Positions 24,975-34,825 are shown, numbered from the stretch's first letter. The stretch is 62,590 nucleotides of DNA from Oxalobacter sp. (GCA_018384065.1 JAHAYL010000061.1:1-62590), one strand, 5' to 3'. Notes: generated from the letters alone by a model not told the origin. Program-made: numbers and translations.

Positions 24975-26516
24975 TCATTTTTTCTTAGCTTCCCTGACTT
25001 CTTCTTTCCATTCACGTTCATGAACATCGATCAATGAATGGTCGTAGAAAGTCGTATCTTTCTCACGCCGTGCAAGGTTCAGCTGTTCAAGCGCTGTTTC
25101 ATTGGCCTGCATCAGATGGTAATACTCCGCCATCGAAAGATGCATCAGGCCTTTCCTGCCCATTTCAGCATAAATTCCTGCGGCTTTCTTCCGCAGGGAA
25201 GCCTCTTCAGGATAACGCTGCATCATCTTCCGCAGGAAACGGATACATTCATCATACCGGTGCCCTTTGTTCAGTGCCTCGATATGCAGGTTCAACATCG
25301 CACGGGAAGATGGGAAATGGTCTATCGCATTGCGTGTAATGCGGATAGCATCAGCTGGATTCCCCCTTTCCATCGCAATCTGGACCGCCAGCACATTGAG
25401 TGCAATGCTTTGCCGGTTGACGGTATCGCTGAATATCTTCCTGGCTTCGTCCAGTCTCAGTTGCGCAAGCGCTGGATCCTTCCGCTGTAAGGCAATCAGC
25501 GCCAGTCCATAATAACCGGCTGCAATCTGATAACGCGTTCCTTTCTTGACCTGCTCAGCAAAAACCTTTTCCGCTTCATAGAGACCGCCCCCCATATCTC
25601 CCTGGATGACCCGTGCCTTGGCACGGATAAGCTGGAAGTCAGCACTGTCTGCATGCTGCCTGTAAGGCTCATGACGTGCCCGTGCCTCTGCATCAGCAAT
25701 ACGGTCAGACGTCAAGGGGTGGGTGCGGAGATACTGGGATGGTGCATCATTGTACAGCCGGGTTGCATGCTGCATTTTCTGGAAGAATGCCGCCATATCA
25801 TTGACATCGAACCCAGCCCGCTTGAGAATCTGGAAACCTACCCTGTCCGCTTCCTTTTCCGCATCACGCGTGAAATTGATCTGTTTCTGGATAGCCACCC
25901 CCTGCCCTGCCAGCAATGTACCGAGCGCTGCATCGGTTCCTGCTCCTGCTGCAGCGGCAAGCAGGCCCAATGCCGCAGAGGCTATCGGAATCAGGATATC
26001 CTTCTCAGATGCAGCAATCATCCGGGCGATATGCCGCTGGGAAACGTGACCGATTTCATGGGAAAGGACAGATGCCAACTCAGACTCTGTCTCGGTCGCC
26101 AGTATCAATCCAGTATGGACACCGATAAAACCGCCAGGCAATGCAAATGCATTCAGCGTGCGGTCCTTGACGCCGAAAAAAGTGAAATCATTGACCAGTT
26201 CGCCACGGATGGTCGGATCAGCAGCAATGAGCTTATTGCCCAGGACAAACAGGTATTCATTCAGGACATCGTCCTTGACATAGGCAGGATCCTGTTCAAT
26301 CTGGATCATGATATACCTGCCCAGCTTATATTCCTGGATAGGTGTCAGCGCAGAACGTGCGTCATCCCCGATACTGGGCACACTGTTTGCCTGCGCATAG
26401 GCATGCATGGGCAACTGCAGGCAGAACACGGCAAGCAACGGCATAACCAGCCGTCTGAAAGAGGCAGACAGCCTGGATAAGGTATCTTTTTTGGGAGGAG
26501 TACGCTTTCCTTTCAT
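24975..26516 (-). CDS. bepA: Periplasmic M48 metalloprotease with TPRs, BepA-like
   Basis: BepA (YfgC) is a zinc protease and chaperone in outer-membrane protein and LPS-transport assembly. A signal peptide ends near AYAQA (about residue 42). The M48 domain has the zinc site HEIGH in SVLSHEIGHVSQRHIARM, and the third ligand region FTRDAEKEADRVGFQIL. From about residue 300 a helical TPR-like half follows (QIAAGYYGLALIALQRKDPALAQLRLDEARKIF). At 513 residues it is a little longer than E. coli BepA (487). It is divergent from moaC, whose ATG is 43 bases away. Confidence 0.9.
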   Translation of the reverse strand: MKGKRTPPKKDTLSRLSASFRRLVMPLLAVFCLQLPMHAYAQANSVPSIGDDARSALTPIQEYKLGRYIMIQIEQDPAYVKDDVLNEYLFVLGNKLIAADPTIRGELVNDFTFFGVKDRTLNAFALPGGFIGVHTGLILATETESELASVLSHEIGHVSQRHIARMIAASEKDILIPIASAALGLLAAAAGAGTDAALGTLLAGQGVAIQKQINFTRDAEKEADRVGFQILKRAGFDVNDMAAFFQKMQHATRLYNDAPSQYLRTHPLTSDRIADAEARARHEPYRQHADSADFQLIRAKARVIQGDMGGGLYEAEKVFAEQVKKGTRYQIAAGYYGLALIALQRKDPALAQLRLDEARKIFSDTVNRQSIALNVLAVQIAMERGNPADAIRITRNAIDHFPSSRAMLNLHIEALNKGHRYDECIRFLRKMMQRYPEEASLRKKAAGIYAEMGRKGLMHLSMAEYYHLMQANETALEQLNLARREKDTTFYDHSLIDVHEREWKEEVREAKKK

Positions 26517-26559
26517 AATGTTATGATACCGCTTTATTGTCTTTTTCCATGCCTTATTT

Positions 26560-27060
26560 ATGTCTGCTTACAATTCCACTTCCAACAATCCTCCTGTCCT
26601 GTCGCATTTCGATGAATCCGGTCAGGCACATATGGTAGATGTTGCCGGAAAACAGGATACCCACCGTATGGCCATCGCTTCTGGGGTTATCCATATGCAG
26701 CCTGAAACACTGGCTGTCATCGTGAACCGTGAAGCTGATAAGGGGGATGTACTGGGCGTGGCAAGGATAGCCGCCATCATGGGAGCCAAAAAAACCGCCA
26801 GTCTTATCCCTTTATGCCATCCCGTTCCCCTGACCCATGTTGCTGTGGATTTTACTGTCAAAGACGGTTGTCTCGAATGCCGTGCCCAGACGGAAACCAT
26901 TGGAAAAACCGGCGTTGAAATGGAAGCGCTGACCGCTGTACAGATCGGTCTGCTGACGGTTTATGACATGCTGAAAGCCATTGACCGGGGTATGGTCATC
27001 TCAGATATCCGCCTGCTTGAGAAACAAGGAGGTAAATCCGGTACCTGGCGGGCAGATTGA
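26560..27060 (+). CDS. moaC: Cyclic pyranopterin monophosphate synthase
   Basis: MoaC converts the MoaA product to cyclic pyranopterin monophosphate in molybdenum cofactor synthesis. The 166-residue protein has [22 protein letters not shown], the active-site strands [18 protein letters not shown] with the conserved Lys and His, and [26 protein letters not shown]. No other moa gene is adjacent, so it stands alone here. A functional cofactor pathway would serve enzymes such as formate dehydrogenases. Confidence 0.95.
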   Translation: MSAYNSTSNNPPVLSHFDESGQAHMVDVAGKQDTHRMAIASGVIHMQPETLAVIVNREADKGDVLGVARIAAIMGAKKTASLIPLCHPVPLTHVAVDFTVKDGCLECRAQTETIGKTGVEMEALTAVQIGLLTVYDMLKAIDRGMVISDIRLLEKQGGKSGTWRAD

Positions 27061-27084
27061 CAGGGAATCTGATGGCAGGCGCAT

Positions 27085-28347
27085 TCAGTGCAGCCTGATG
27101 TCCTTCTTGGCATCTTCCGGCATCTCAGCATGGACCAGTTCCCCATGGGTATCCACAAAAAGCGGGGCACCGCAATCTTCGCAGTATTCCATGATAAAAC
27201 GTTCAACCGGCGTCTTCTCGAACCGGACACCCAACTGGCGGAGCAGACTGAAAATGGCAAGCAGCTGTGCTCCTCCCTTGACCTTTGTTGATGCTGGATG
27301 TTTTTCCAAGAGGACCGGCATACTCAATCCATCAATTTCCTCAACCCCATAAATCGGCCAGACAATGCCATAGACAATCTTCCCATCCTTCGGATTGTAG
27401 AAACTGATACGGTATTCCTCAACCTGGATGCCACTGCTGTCTTTGCCGAAACCACCGATGACCGCCCCCAAGGCCTGTGCAGGGATGCCCAATGCACTTT
27501 CAAGATACTGGACAGCTGCACGGACAGTCGCCGGACGGATTTCCTGGTCTGTTTTCCGGCAAGTGTTGAAAAAACCGCCTGGCAACAGGAAATCAAGATG
27601 GCATCCTGGCAACACCTGCGTAAACAACGGCAAGGCCGCCTGTTTCCAAAGCAGCAGTGCCTTGTCTTTCCTGGCTTCAAGACCGATAGGATCCAAATCT
27701 TCCTGCCAGCTGAAAACCGGCTGCCCCTCTTCCGCCATGATGCCTGCCAACAGATAACGGCCGTCTGCCATGAAAGGGACTGTCTCCTGTTTAGAAGACA
27801 GGATGCAGGGTTTCCCTGTCTTGATGGATTCAATAAACTGCCTGGAAGCCTTATACACATCAACAGGTTCCATCGGCATCCGGTCAACGGCATACAGTAC
27901 CGGGGACAGGCTCAACTGCACCCCATCTGCCAACATGATACGGTGGAAATTCTCATAAAGCGCCTGATAGACAGGAACATCCAATTCACCGGATGGAATG
28001 GCATAGCGCGTCCAAGCCAACAATGGGACCGCCACCAACAGGAACTGGAAACGGCGGTTCCCTTCAACAATGGTTGCGGATTCACAATAAGATTCGATGA
28101 CTTCCAGCAGGCAGTTATAGGCTTCCATATCGGTATTGAACAGATACTCCCCTGCCTGGCTGAGTACTGTCTGGCGGTCCCGTTCAATCAGCGAAGCCGC
28201 CAATTCCTGGAGACGCAGCCTTGCAAATTCGCTTTCGGTAAAGCTGGAAGCATAGAACATCTCCATCGCCAAGGCTGCCAGCCGCCTGCTATCGGCACTG
28301 ATCTTGGTCGGGTTCTGTCTGACAATATCCGGCATCATCGGTTTCAA
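27085..28347 (-). CDS. DUF2863-type conserved protein
   Basis: The 420-residue cytosolic protein matches what I know of the Burkholderiales DUF2863 family. Phrases of the type WTRYAIPSGELDVPVYQAL, LSPVLYAVDRMPMEPVDVYK, LDFLLPGGFFNTCRKTDQEIRPATVRAAVQYLE and FYNPKDGKIVYGIVWP are visible. The C-terminus has a cysteine pair in EYCEDCGAPLFVD, possibly a metal site. It lies next to the tRNA-Glu genes, convergent with moaC. Function unknown; the family assignment is from memory of the pattern. Confidence 0.7.
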   Translation of the reverse strand: MKPMMPDIVRQNPTKISADSRRLAALAMEMFYASSFTESEFARLRLQELAASLIERDRQTVLSQAGEYLFNTDMEAYNCLLEVIESYCESATIVEGNRRFQFLLVAVPLLAWTRYAIPSGELDVPVYQALYENFHRIMLADGVQLSLSPVLYAVDRMPMEPVDVYKASRQFIESIKTGKPCILSSKQETVPFMADGRYLLAGIMAEEGQPVFSWQEDLDPIGLEARKDKALLLWKQAALPLFTQVLPGCHLDFLLPGGFFNTCRKTDQEIRPATVRAAVQYLESALGIPAQALGAVIGGFGKDSSGIQVEEYRISFYNPKDGKIVYGIVWPIYGVEEIDGLSMPVLLEKHPASTKVKGGAQLLAIFSLLRQLGVRFEKTPVERFIMEYCEDCGAPLFVDTHGELVHAEMPEDAKKDIRLH

Positions 28348-28390
28348 TCAAGGAAGCCCTTTCCTGAAACACCTCCAGGAAAAAACAGGC

Positions 28391-28413
28391 AAAAAAAAAT
28401 CCCCAAAGGGATT
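28391..28413 (-). terminator. Terminator of the tRNA operon
   Basis: On the minus strand AATCCC and GGGATT (28408-28413 and 28398-28403) form a 6-base-pair stem with a 4-base loop, followed by nine T residues (28391-28399). It lies just after the second tRNA-Glu. Confidence 0.85.
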
Positions 28414-28426
28414 CTTCAAATGTCTC

Positions 28427-28502
28427 TGGCATCCCCAAGCGGATTCGAACCGCTGTTCCCACCGTGAAAGGGTGGTGTCCTAGGCCTCTAGACGATGGGG
28501 AC
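28427..28502 (-). tRNA. tRNA-Glu (UUC), copy 2
   Basis: The 76-base minus-strand gene includes the encoded CCA. It begins GTCCCCATCGTCTAGAGG, has the anticodon loop CTTTCAC with anticodon TTC, the T loop GGTTCGAATCC and the closing acceptor GGGGATG. It is identical to the copy at 28552-28627. Confidence 0.97.
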
Positions 28503-28551
28503 ACAATATCTCCGGGATTCCCTCAATGGAAATGCGCCAGCCAGGATGACC

Positions 28552-28627
28552 TGGCATCCCCAAGCGGATTCGAACCGCTGTTCCCACCGTGAAAGGGTGG
28601 TGTCCTAGGCCTCTAGACGATGGGGAC
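28552..28627 (-). tRNA. tRNA-Glu (UUC), copy 1
   Basis: This gene is identical over 76 bases, CCA included, to the one 49 bases downstream, with anticodon TTC. The two sit in one transcript with tRNA-Ala and just downstream of gltX, the gene for their synthetase. Confidence 0.97.
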
Positions 28628-28642
28628 ACAATTCCAGCCTTC

Positions 28643-28718
<76 letters not shown>

Positions 28719-28733
28719 TTGCGAAGAAAATCG

Positions 28734-28763
28734 ATTATAACAGCCTACCCAAGTTCTCTGCAA
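28734..28763 (-). promoter_or_regulatory. Promoter of the tRNA-Ala-Glu-Glu operon
   Basis: On the minus strand TTGCAG (28763-28758), an 18-base spacer and TATAAT (28739-28734) stand 15 bases before the 5' end of tRNA-Ala. The strong -10 and short leader suit a stable-RNA operon. Confidence 0.75.
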
Positions 28764-28900
28764 CAAATAAATCTGAAAAACCCAAAAAACCTGATGACAG
28801 CAGAAACCACCTTGAGCCTGGCACTGCCTGTCTGTTCCCTACTTTTTCCACTCCCATAAAACAGCCTTATATACCTCCGCCAGACCCATCCTGAAAACAG

Positions 28901-28932
28901 GAAAGTCCTGCAGCTGCCGCCACAGGACTTCC
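28901..28932 (-). terminator. Terminator of gltX
   Basis: AAGTCCTG (28903-28910) pairs with CAGGACTT (28923-28930), with a 12-base loop that can fold further. On the minus strand the hairpin is followed by TTTCCTGTTTTC. It lies 26 bases after the gltX stop and separates gltX from the tRNA promoter. Confidence 0.6.
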
Positions 28933-28957
28933 TTCTTCCACAAAAGATATGACCGGC

Positions 28958-30346
28958 TTACAGGTCTTTCAGGCGGGAAAGGACTGTCTCACGCCCAAAA
29001 AGGCAGACAACTGCATCTATGGATGGGGTATGCAGTTCCCCTGTCAACAGCAAGCGCAATGGCATCGCTACCTGAGGCATTTTCATCTTGCGCTGTTTCA
29101 GGATACCTTTCATCATGGCTTTGAGTGCGTCACGGTTCCAATCAATGGTTTCAATGTTCGAAGCATATTCTTTCAGGGCTTCGCGGGAAGCATCGGTCAG
29201 GTGCTCTTTAAGCACTTCAGGATCAGGATCGGGATTGCCATAGAAAATCAGGCAGGAAGAAGCCAGTTCATTGACCGTCGATGCACGGTCTTTCATCAAG
29301 CCGATGACATCCTGCAAAGCCGGTCCTGTTGAAAGGTCAACACCGAGTTTCTCCAACTGTGGACGGACCATTGCTTCCAGACGGGCATTGTCTGCCTCAC
29401 GGATGTAATGGTTGTTCAGCCAATTGAGTTTTTCTGTATTGAACTGGGAAGCTGATGAAGACAGATGGTCGAAATCAAACCATTCGCAGAACTGTTCCAT
29501 GGAAAAGATTTCATCATCCCCGTGGCTCCAGCCCAACCGTGCCAGATAATTCAGCATTGCTTCCGGTAGATAACCTGCCGCTGGATATTCCATCACCGAA
29601 ACAGCACCATGCCGCTTGGACAGTTTCTCACCGTCATCCCCTAGGATCATCGGCAGATGGGCATATTCCGGTACAGGCGCATTCAATGCCTTGAGCATAT
29701 TGATCTGCCGTGGCGTATTATTGACATGGTCATCGCCGCGGATGACATGGGTGATTCCCATATCCCAGTCATCAATGACCACACAGAAATTGTAGGTCGG
29801 TGTCCCGTCTGAACGGGCAATGATCAGGTCATCAAGCTGGCTGTTGGCAATCGAGATATCGCCTTTGACCCTGTCGTGCCAAGTGACAACACCATCCAAC
29901 GGATTGCGGAAACGGACAACCGGATTGACACCTTCCGGCACTGGTGGCAGGACCTTGCCCGGTTCAGGACGCCATGTCCCGTCATAACGGGGGATTTCCC
30001 CTGCCGCCTTCTGGCGTTCCCTCATGGCATCCAATTCTTCTGGAGAACAATAACAGTAATAAGCCGTACCATCCTTGAGCATCTGACCGATGACTTCACG
30101 GTAACGGTCCATGCGCTTCATCTGATAGAAAGGCCCCTCATCATGCTGAAGCCCCAGCCACTGCATACCATCAATGATTGCCTGCACGGCCTCATCCGTG
30201 GAACGTTCAACATCGGTATCTTCAATACGCAGGACGAATGTGCCTTTATGGTGACGGGCATATGCCCAAGAATAAAGTGCGGTACGGGCACCGCCCAGAT
30301 GCAGGAAACCTGTCGGGCTCGGTGCGAATCGGGTTCTTACAGTCAT
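28958..30346 (-). CDS. gltX: Glutamyl-tRNA synthetase
   Basis: GltX charges tRNA-Glu with glutamate. The start at 30346 ([19 protein letters not shown]) is chosen because the class I signature begins straight after it; the frame extends 28 codons further up without family sequence. The 462 residues include [17 protein letters not shown] (HIGH box) and [11 protein letters not shown] (KMSKS equivalent), with the C-terminal anticodon-binding domain. No clear ribosome-binding site precedes the ATG. The tRNA-Glu genes it serves lie directly downstream. Confidence 0.95.
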   Translation of the reverse strand: MTVRTRFAPSPTGFLHLGGARTALYSWAYARHHKGTFVLRIEDTDVERSTDEAVQAIIDGMQWLGLQHDEGPFYQMKRMDRYREVIGQMLKDGTAYYCYCSPEELDAMRERQKAAGEIPRYDGTWRPEPGKVLPPVPEGVNPVVRFRNPLDGVVTWHDRVKGDISIANSQLDDLIIARSDGTPTYNFCVVIDDWDMGITHVIRGDDHVNNTPRQINMLKALNAPVPEYAHLPMILGDDGEKLSKRHGAVSVMEYPAAGYLPEAMLNYLARLGWSHGDDEIFSMEQFCEWFDFDHLSSSASQFNTEKLNWLNNHYIREADNARLEAMVRPQLEKLGVDLSTGPALQDVIGLMKDRASTVNELASSCLIFYGNPDPDPEVLKEHLTDASREALKEYASNIETIDWNRDALKAMMKGILKQRKMKMPQVAMPLRLLLTGELHTPSIDAVVCLFGRETVLSRLKDL

Positions 30347-30534
30347 TGTTGGATTCTGTTGGATGGTCAATAAACAAAAAAGATATTTTACCTCAGTGCA
30401 TGGGTTTGCTGAATATCTCCAAAAGCTCATGTATCATGTCAGGACAGCTATGTTATCCTGCCTGTCATATGCAGGAAAAGATCCCGGCAGATGGACTGCC
30501 GTCAGGAAACAGACAATGATTCAAGGAACAGACT

Positions 30535-31386
30535 GTGGAAAATAAATCCCATGCTTTGCTCACCCTGCTGTTCACTGTTATCTTGGGAACAGCCATTGTC
30601 TGCATCTTTTTTTTCCTCGGTCATGACAAGTCAGAATACCTTCCTTACCGGATTGTCACAGAATATTCTGTCGGCAGTCTGAACAAAGGCGGCAAGGTCA
30701 AGTTCAACGGTATCGATATCGGACGTGTCACTGACCTGGGGTTCAGCAAAGAATCCTCCGGTTATATCGCCATTGACCTCGAGCTCAAGAAAGAGGCCCC
30801 CATCACAAAAGGCACCTTTGCCACCATTGCCTACCAGCCTGTCACCGGTATTTCCTCAGTTGACCTATCCGATGAAGGGACAAACCCTGAAAGGTTGCCT
30901 TCATCCAGGGAAACACCTGCCCTCATTCCCATGGTGAAAGGGACTTACCATACTGTCCAGACCCGGGGACTGAAAATCATCCGGGAAGTCCAGACGGTCA
31001 CCCAAAGCCTTTCACCCCTGCTGGATGGCAGGCATAACCGGCTTGTCTTCTCCACCATCAGGGACCTGAGCAAACGTTCAAAAGACTGGGCTGAAGCGCC
31101 TTGGTATATTTACGCCGCTTCCTTGGATGCACCGGAAAAACTCCATGAGGGACATGAAGTGGTCAAGACACTCCATCAGCTGGCAGTGGATGTGAAGAAA
31201 GTCTCCGTATTGGTTGATGCAGAACTTTCCAAGCAGCTGGCATCCGATGACATTGACCACTTGGAAAAAGTTGCCCAAGATTCCCGTGCCACCCTGAACA
31301 ACATCAACAGCATACTTGGCAATTACCGGCGTGGATTGAATTCCCCCCTGATCCAACAGCAGCAGATTGCAGGGCCTGGTGAATAA
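30535..31386 (+). CDS. MCE-domain (MlaD/PqiB-like) inner-membrane protein
   Basis: The start is a GTG at 30535 after AAGGAACAG. The 283-residue protein has one N-terminal membrane helix (ALLTLLFTVILGTAIVCIFFFLG) and a single MCE domain at about 38-115 (YRIVTEYSVGSLNKGGKVKFNGIDIGRV, then YIAIDLEL and GTFATIAYQPVTGISSVDLSD). A long helical C-terminal part follows. MCE proteins form rings that carry lipids between membranes with an ABC ATPase and permease. No mlaE- or mlaF-like gene is next to it, so the partners lie elsewhere or it is an orphan. Confidence 0.88.
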   Translation: MENKSHALLTLLFTVILGTAIVCIFFFLGHDKSEYLPYRIVTEYSVGSLNKGGKVKFNGIDIGRVTDLGFSKESSGYIAIDLELKKEAPITKGTFATIAYQPVTGISSVDLSDEGTNPERLPSSRETPALIPMVKGTYHTVQTRGLKIIREVQTVTQSLSPLLDGRHNRLVFSTIRDLSKRSKDWAEAPWYIYAASLDAPEKLHEGHEVVKTLHQLAVDVKKVSVLVDAELSKQLASDDIDHLEKVAQDSRATLNNINSILGNYRRGLNSPLIQQQQIAGPGE

Positions 31387-31750
31387 GAGAAGATGCCTTT
31401 GGATGGCATAGGATATCCCGCTTGCCTCGGCAGTCCCACATTACTGTTCCTGGCAATAAGGGTATTTACCAGCTGCCATGCTGTCTGGACTGCATCTGAT
31501 TTTCCAGTATGGCCTGCTATACACCCAAGAAATCCGTATCCTGCTGCATGGACTGACTGTAATCAAATTGCCACCAATGAAGACGCTTGGATCAAGGATG
31601 AAGCACGATATCTGCTGAATTGCTTATCTGGACAGTTGAGAAACCGGTTCCTGTCCTGCCCAATCCAAGCTGAACCTGCTTCTGCCAGAAAGGAGGATAT
31701 TTTCATGACAGGCTGCTTTCTGTAGTTTCCAGTCCGGTCCATTAGAAGAT
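31387..31750. other. Intergenic region without convincing gene
   Basis: A 110-codon plus-strand frame (31393-31725) starts seven bases after the MCE gene, but it has no ribosome-binding site, no recognisable domain and an unlikely composition rich in Trp, Cys and Pro. I see no promoter or repeat of note here. Confidence 0.5.
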
Positions 31751-31783
31751 AAAAAATCCCCATGACCGAAGCCATGGGGATTT
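31751..31783 (-). terminator. Terminator of the OFA-family transporter gene
   Basis: AAATCCCCATG (31754-31764) pairs with CATGGGGATTT (31773-31783). On the minus strand the stem closes over a C-TTCG-G tetraloop and is followed by six T residues, making a very stable terminator about 50 bases after the transporter stop. Confidence 0.9.
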
Positions 31784-31835
31784 CTCGACAGTCCGGGTGT
31801 TCTAAAACTGTACTTAGAGGACTTAAGACATTCTG

Positions 31836-33467
31836 TTAGATGAACATCTTAGCCGTCTGGATAGCTGTCATCGCAACGCCGTATGCCAGTGGGATACCGA
31901 CAAATACCCAGCGGAGGATGAACTGACCCATACCGACAACTTCCTTGCCTTTGACAACACCTTCAGACATAGCTGCTTTCAGCTTGTCTTCCAGGATTGC
32001 CTTTTCAGCAGCGAACTCTTCTGGAGTCATATGCCACTTCGGATTGACTGGACGGATCAGTGTAATGAACACGATTTCAAGAACCAGCAGACCAGCCATA
32101 CAGTACAGGGTCATGGAGTAAGCCGCTGCCTTTGCAACACCAGCGTTCAGCTGCATTTCACGCAGGACGTTAATGAACAGAGGAGACAGCAGACCAGCTG
32201 CAGACCATGCAGTCAGGACACGGCCGTGGATTGCGCCAACGAACTGCTGACCATACAGGTCGTTCAGGTAAGCTGGGATAACTGCGTAACCGCCACCATA
32301 GAAGGAGACGCAGACACAGGTACATGCCAAGAACAGCAGCAGGTTCAGGGAAGCAGCCAGGGATGGCAGGGAAGCATACAGCGCTGCACCGCCTGCTGCA
32401 AAGATGTAGTAAACCCAACGGCGGCCAATCTTATCGGACAGGGATGCCCAGACGAAACGGCCCAGAATGTTGAACAGGGACAGCAGGCCAGCAAAACCGG
32501 CAGCAATCATCGCAACCTGACCTTTCTGTGCATCGGTCAGGTCGTCGAACTTGACGCCTGGCAGATGGATCAGGTCACCTGCGAACACTTCCTGCAGCAG
32601 AGGGGATGCCATAGCCAGAACACCGATACCAGCAGCGATGTTCAGGAACAGCATGCACCAGCAGCACCAGAACTGAGGGGTGCGGACTGCGCTTGCAGTG
32701 GTGACGTTGAAAGCGCTGGAAACATTCTTGTTAGGATCAGGTTCCCAACCTTCTGGCTTGTAACCCGGAGGTGGGACACGGATGGTGAAACAGCCAGCCA
32801 GCATGAAGACGGTGTAAATAATACCCAGAACGGCAAAAGTCTGCCACAGACCGGTAGAAGTGGAAGTACCAAACCATGCCATCAGCTGCTGTGCGAAAGG
32901 AGAACCACACATTGCACCGCCACCGAAACCAGCAACAGCCATACCGGTCGCCATACCGACACGGTCAGGGAACCAACGGATCAGCGTGGAAACCGGAGTG
33001 ATGTAACCCAACCCCAGACCGATACCGCCGATGACCGAGGCAGCCCATGCCAGCCACAGCTGATGGATGATCATAGAAATAGCCATCAGGAAGAAGAAGG
33101 AGCAGAAGCAGATGCAGGAATACAGACCGCAGCGGCGGGGACCTGCGTGTTCGAGCCAGTTACCGAAGATTGCTGTGGTGGTACCCAGCATCAGGAACAG
33201 AATAGAGAACACAACAGAACACAGGACGACTTTCCAGTCACATTCTGTGGTAAACAGAACACTGAACCAACTCATGTCCGCAGGACATGCCTTAGATTTA
33301 CCCAAGCCTTCAGCCACACCGAGTGCCTTGGACATAGGCAGCCAGAAAACCGACATACCGTAGCCCATACCGACGCACAGGTGGATCATCAAGGCAGACG
33401 TAGGAACCAGCCAGCGATTGTACCCTTCGCCGGCGACGGTATACGCCTTATCAAGTTTTGATGCCAT
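31836..33467 (-). CDS. Oxalate/formate antiporter (OFA) family MFS transporter
   Basis: The 543-residue major facilitator has about 12 membrane helices. OFA-like landmarks include GIGLGLGYITPVSTLIRWFPDRVGMATGMAVAGFGGGAM and RTPQFWCCWCMLFLNIAAGIGVLAMASPL, then FNILGRFVWASLSDKIGRRWVYY and SFYGGGYAVIPAYLNDLYG. It is longer than OxlT of Oxalobacter (418 residues), with an insert after helix 1 (KACPADMSWFSVLFTTECDWK) and an extended C-terminus. AAGGAG eight bases before the ATG and strong codon bias suggest high expression. The substrate may be oxalate, formate or another small carboxylate. It is divergent from a ModE/PBP-type regulator. Confidence 0.88.
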   Translation of the reverse strand: MASKLDKAYTVAGEGYNRWLVPTSALMIHLCVGMGYGMSVFWLPMSKALGVAEGLGKSKACPADMSWFSVLFTTECDWKVVLCSVVFSILFLMLGTTTAIFGNWLEHAGPRRCGLYSCICFCSFFFLMAISMIIHQLWLAWAASVIGGIGLGLGYITPVSTLIRWFPDRVGMATGMAVAGFGGGAMCGSPFAQQLMAWFGTSTSTGLWQTFAVLGIIYTVFMLAGCFTIRVPPPGYKPEGWEPDPNKNVSSAFNVTTASAVRTPQFWCCWCMLFLNIAAGIGVLAMASPLLQEVFAGDLIHLPGVKFDDLTDAQKGQVAMIAAGFAGLLSLFNILGRFVWASLSDKIGRRWVYYIFAAGGAALYASLPSLAASLNLLLFLACTCVCVSFYGGGYAVIPAYLNDLYGQQFVGAIHGRVLTAWSAAGLLSPLFINVLREMQLNAGVAKAAAYSMTLYCMAGLLVLEIVFITLIRPVNPKWHMTPEEFAAEKAILEDKLKAAMSEGVVKGKEVVGMGQFILRWVFVGIPLAYGVAMTAIQTAKMFI

Positions 33468-33671
33468 TCGTAGGACTCCTTACACCCTAAAAAACAACGA
33501 TTTCAAAAAAATCTGCCTTAGCTTTCTATGTTTATTTATTGCACACATAGACGCATCCCAGCAGGATAGACTATTATCTTTCTATTCTCAATGTGTTTCT
33601 TGCAAAAAATTTGACGATACTTCCAATTTCTCTGGCAAAAAGAGAAAAAAACCACAGAAAATGGAGTCCAT

Positions 33672-34778
33672 ATGTACAAAGTTTCCATTGAACCGCACTG
33701 GCGGATTTCGCACGACAGGAAACAGGCAATGGATACAGCCATGCTGTTGAAACTGCTGGACGCCATCCAGAATGCAGGAACCATCTTACAAGCCGCCAAA
33801 GAAATGAAACTGTCATACCGGCATGCCTGGGGGCTGCTCCGGGAGGCAGAATCGGTTTTTGGCACCCCACTGCTTGAGAAGAACCGGGGAAGGGGCACAA
33901 CCCTGACACGGTTTGCAAGTACCCTGCTCTGGGCAGATAAACGGATTTCAGCCAGGTTGTCCGCCATCCTTGAATCCCTGTCGTCCGAGCTGGAAATTGA
34001 ACTGGCGAAAAGTGTCTATACCTATCTCCAGTCCCTCCGGCTCTGTGCCAGCCATGGTTTCGCCGTCTCGACCCTGATGGAGAACATCATCCGCCAGGAA
34101 CTGTCTGTCAACCTGCGGTACCAGAACAGCATGGAATCGCTGGCTTCCCTGGCACAGGGGGACTGTGAAATCGCCGGTTTCCATCTGCCGGTCATGATTG
34201 AAGATGCCGAGACACTCCAGCCTTTCCTGCGGTACCTTTCAAATGATGCCCATCTGCTGATCCATCTGGCAAACCTGGAACAGGGACTGCTGATTGCCCG
34301 GGGCAACCCTAAACGGATCCTGTCTTTCCGGGACCTGACCAAGGACAATGTCCGTTTTGTGAACCGCCAAAGCGGTTCCAGCACCCGTCAGCTTTTTGAG
34401 TCCATGCTGGCTAAGAACGGTATCGATTCCTCCAAGATCAATGGTTTTGAGACAACGGAGTTCACCCATGCGGCGGTTGCAGCTTACATTGCCAGCAACA
34501 TGGCAGATGTCGGGTTCGGTGTCGAGACTGCCGCACGCCGTTTTGGCTTGGATTTCGTCCCGTTGGTCAAGGAACGGTATTTCTTTGCCATCCCAAAGGA
34601 TATGCTCCAGAACCCGACAATGCGTGAAATCCTCGCCATCATGGGCAGCCGCCAGTTCAGCTTGGAAATCAACCAGTTGGGCGGATACGATGCCACCAAT
34701 ACAGGACGCATCTATTCTGTCGATGACATCATCCGGGTGACCCCGAAGAAACAGAAACAGCCGTTCTACCCCATCTGA
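33672..34778 (+). CDS. ModE-type HTH and periplasmic-binding-protein-like regulator
   Basis: GGAG precedes the ATG at 33672. The 368-residue protein has a ModE/LysR-type winged helix at about 20-85 (MLLKLLDAIQNAGTILQAAKEMKLSYRHAWGLL, then FGTPLLEKNRGRGTTLT). A PBP-like ligand domain of the PF12727 type follows, with GFHLPV, NRQSGSSTRQLFESML and HAAVAAYIASNMADVGFGVETAA. Relatives sense small molecules, often molybdate or tungstate-type oxyanions, and occur near formate dehydrogenase genes. Here it diverges from the OFA-family transporter across 204 bases, so control of that transporter is the natural inference. Confidence 0.85.
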   Translation: MYKVSIEPHWRISHDRKQAMDTAMLLKLLDAIQNAGTILQAAKEMKLSYRHAWGLLREAESVFGTPLLEKNRGRGTTLTRFASTLLWADKRISARLSAILESLSSELEIELAKSVYTYLQSLRLCASHGFAVSTLMENIIRQELSVNLRYQNSMESLASLAQGDCEIAGFHLPVMIEDAETLQPFLRYLSNDAHLLIHLANLEQGLLIARGNPKRILSFRDLTKDNVRFVNRQSGSSTRQLFESMLAKNGIDSSKINGFETTEFTHAAVAAYIASNMADVGFGVETAARRFGLDFVPLVKERYFFAIPKDMLQNPTMREILAIMGSRQFSLEINQLGGYDATNTGRIYSVDDIIRVTPKKQKQPFYPI

Positions 34779-34825
34779 AAAGAGGACGGTTCTTTACGGT
34801 ATCCAGCCTGGAAGGTCCCATCCTT

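Noticed and set aside
27298-28467. A 389-codon plus-strand frame opposite the DUF2863-type gene
   Set aside because: It has an implausible composition and runs into a tRNA gene; the minus-strand product has conserved family features.
31393-31725. A 110-codon frame after the MCE gene
   Set aside because: Odd composition, no ribosome-binding site and no family; treated as noncoding.
32031-33461. A 476-codon open frame antisense to the OFA-family transporter
   Set aside because: It is rich in Gln, Thr and Asp with no domain. It arises from strong codon bias in the real gene on the minus strand, whose translation is clearly a 12-helix transporter.
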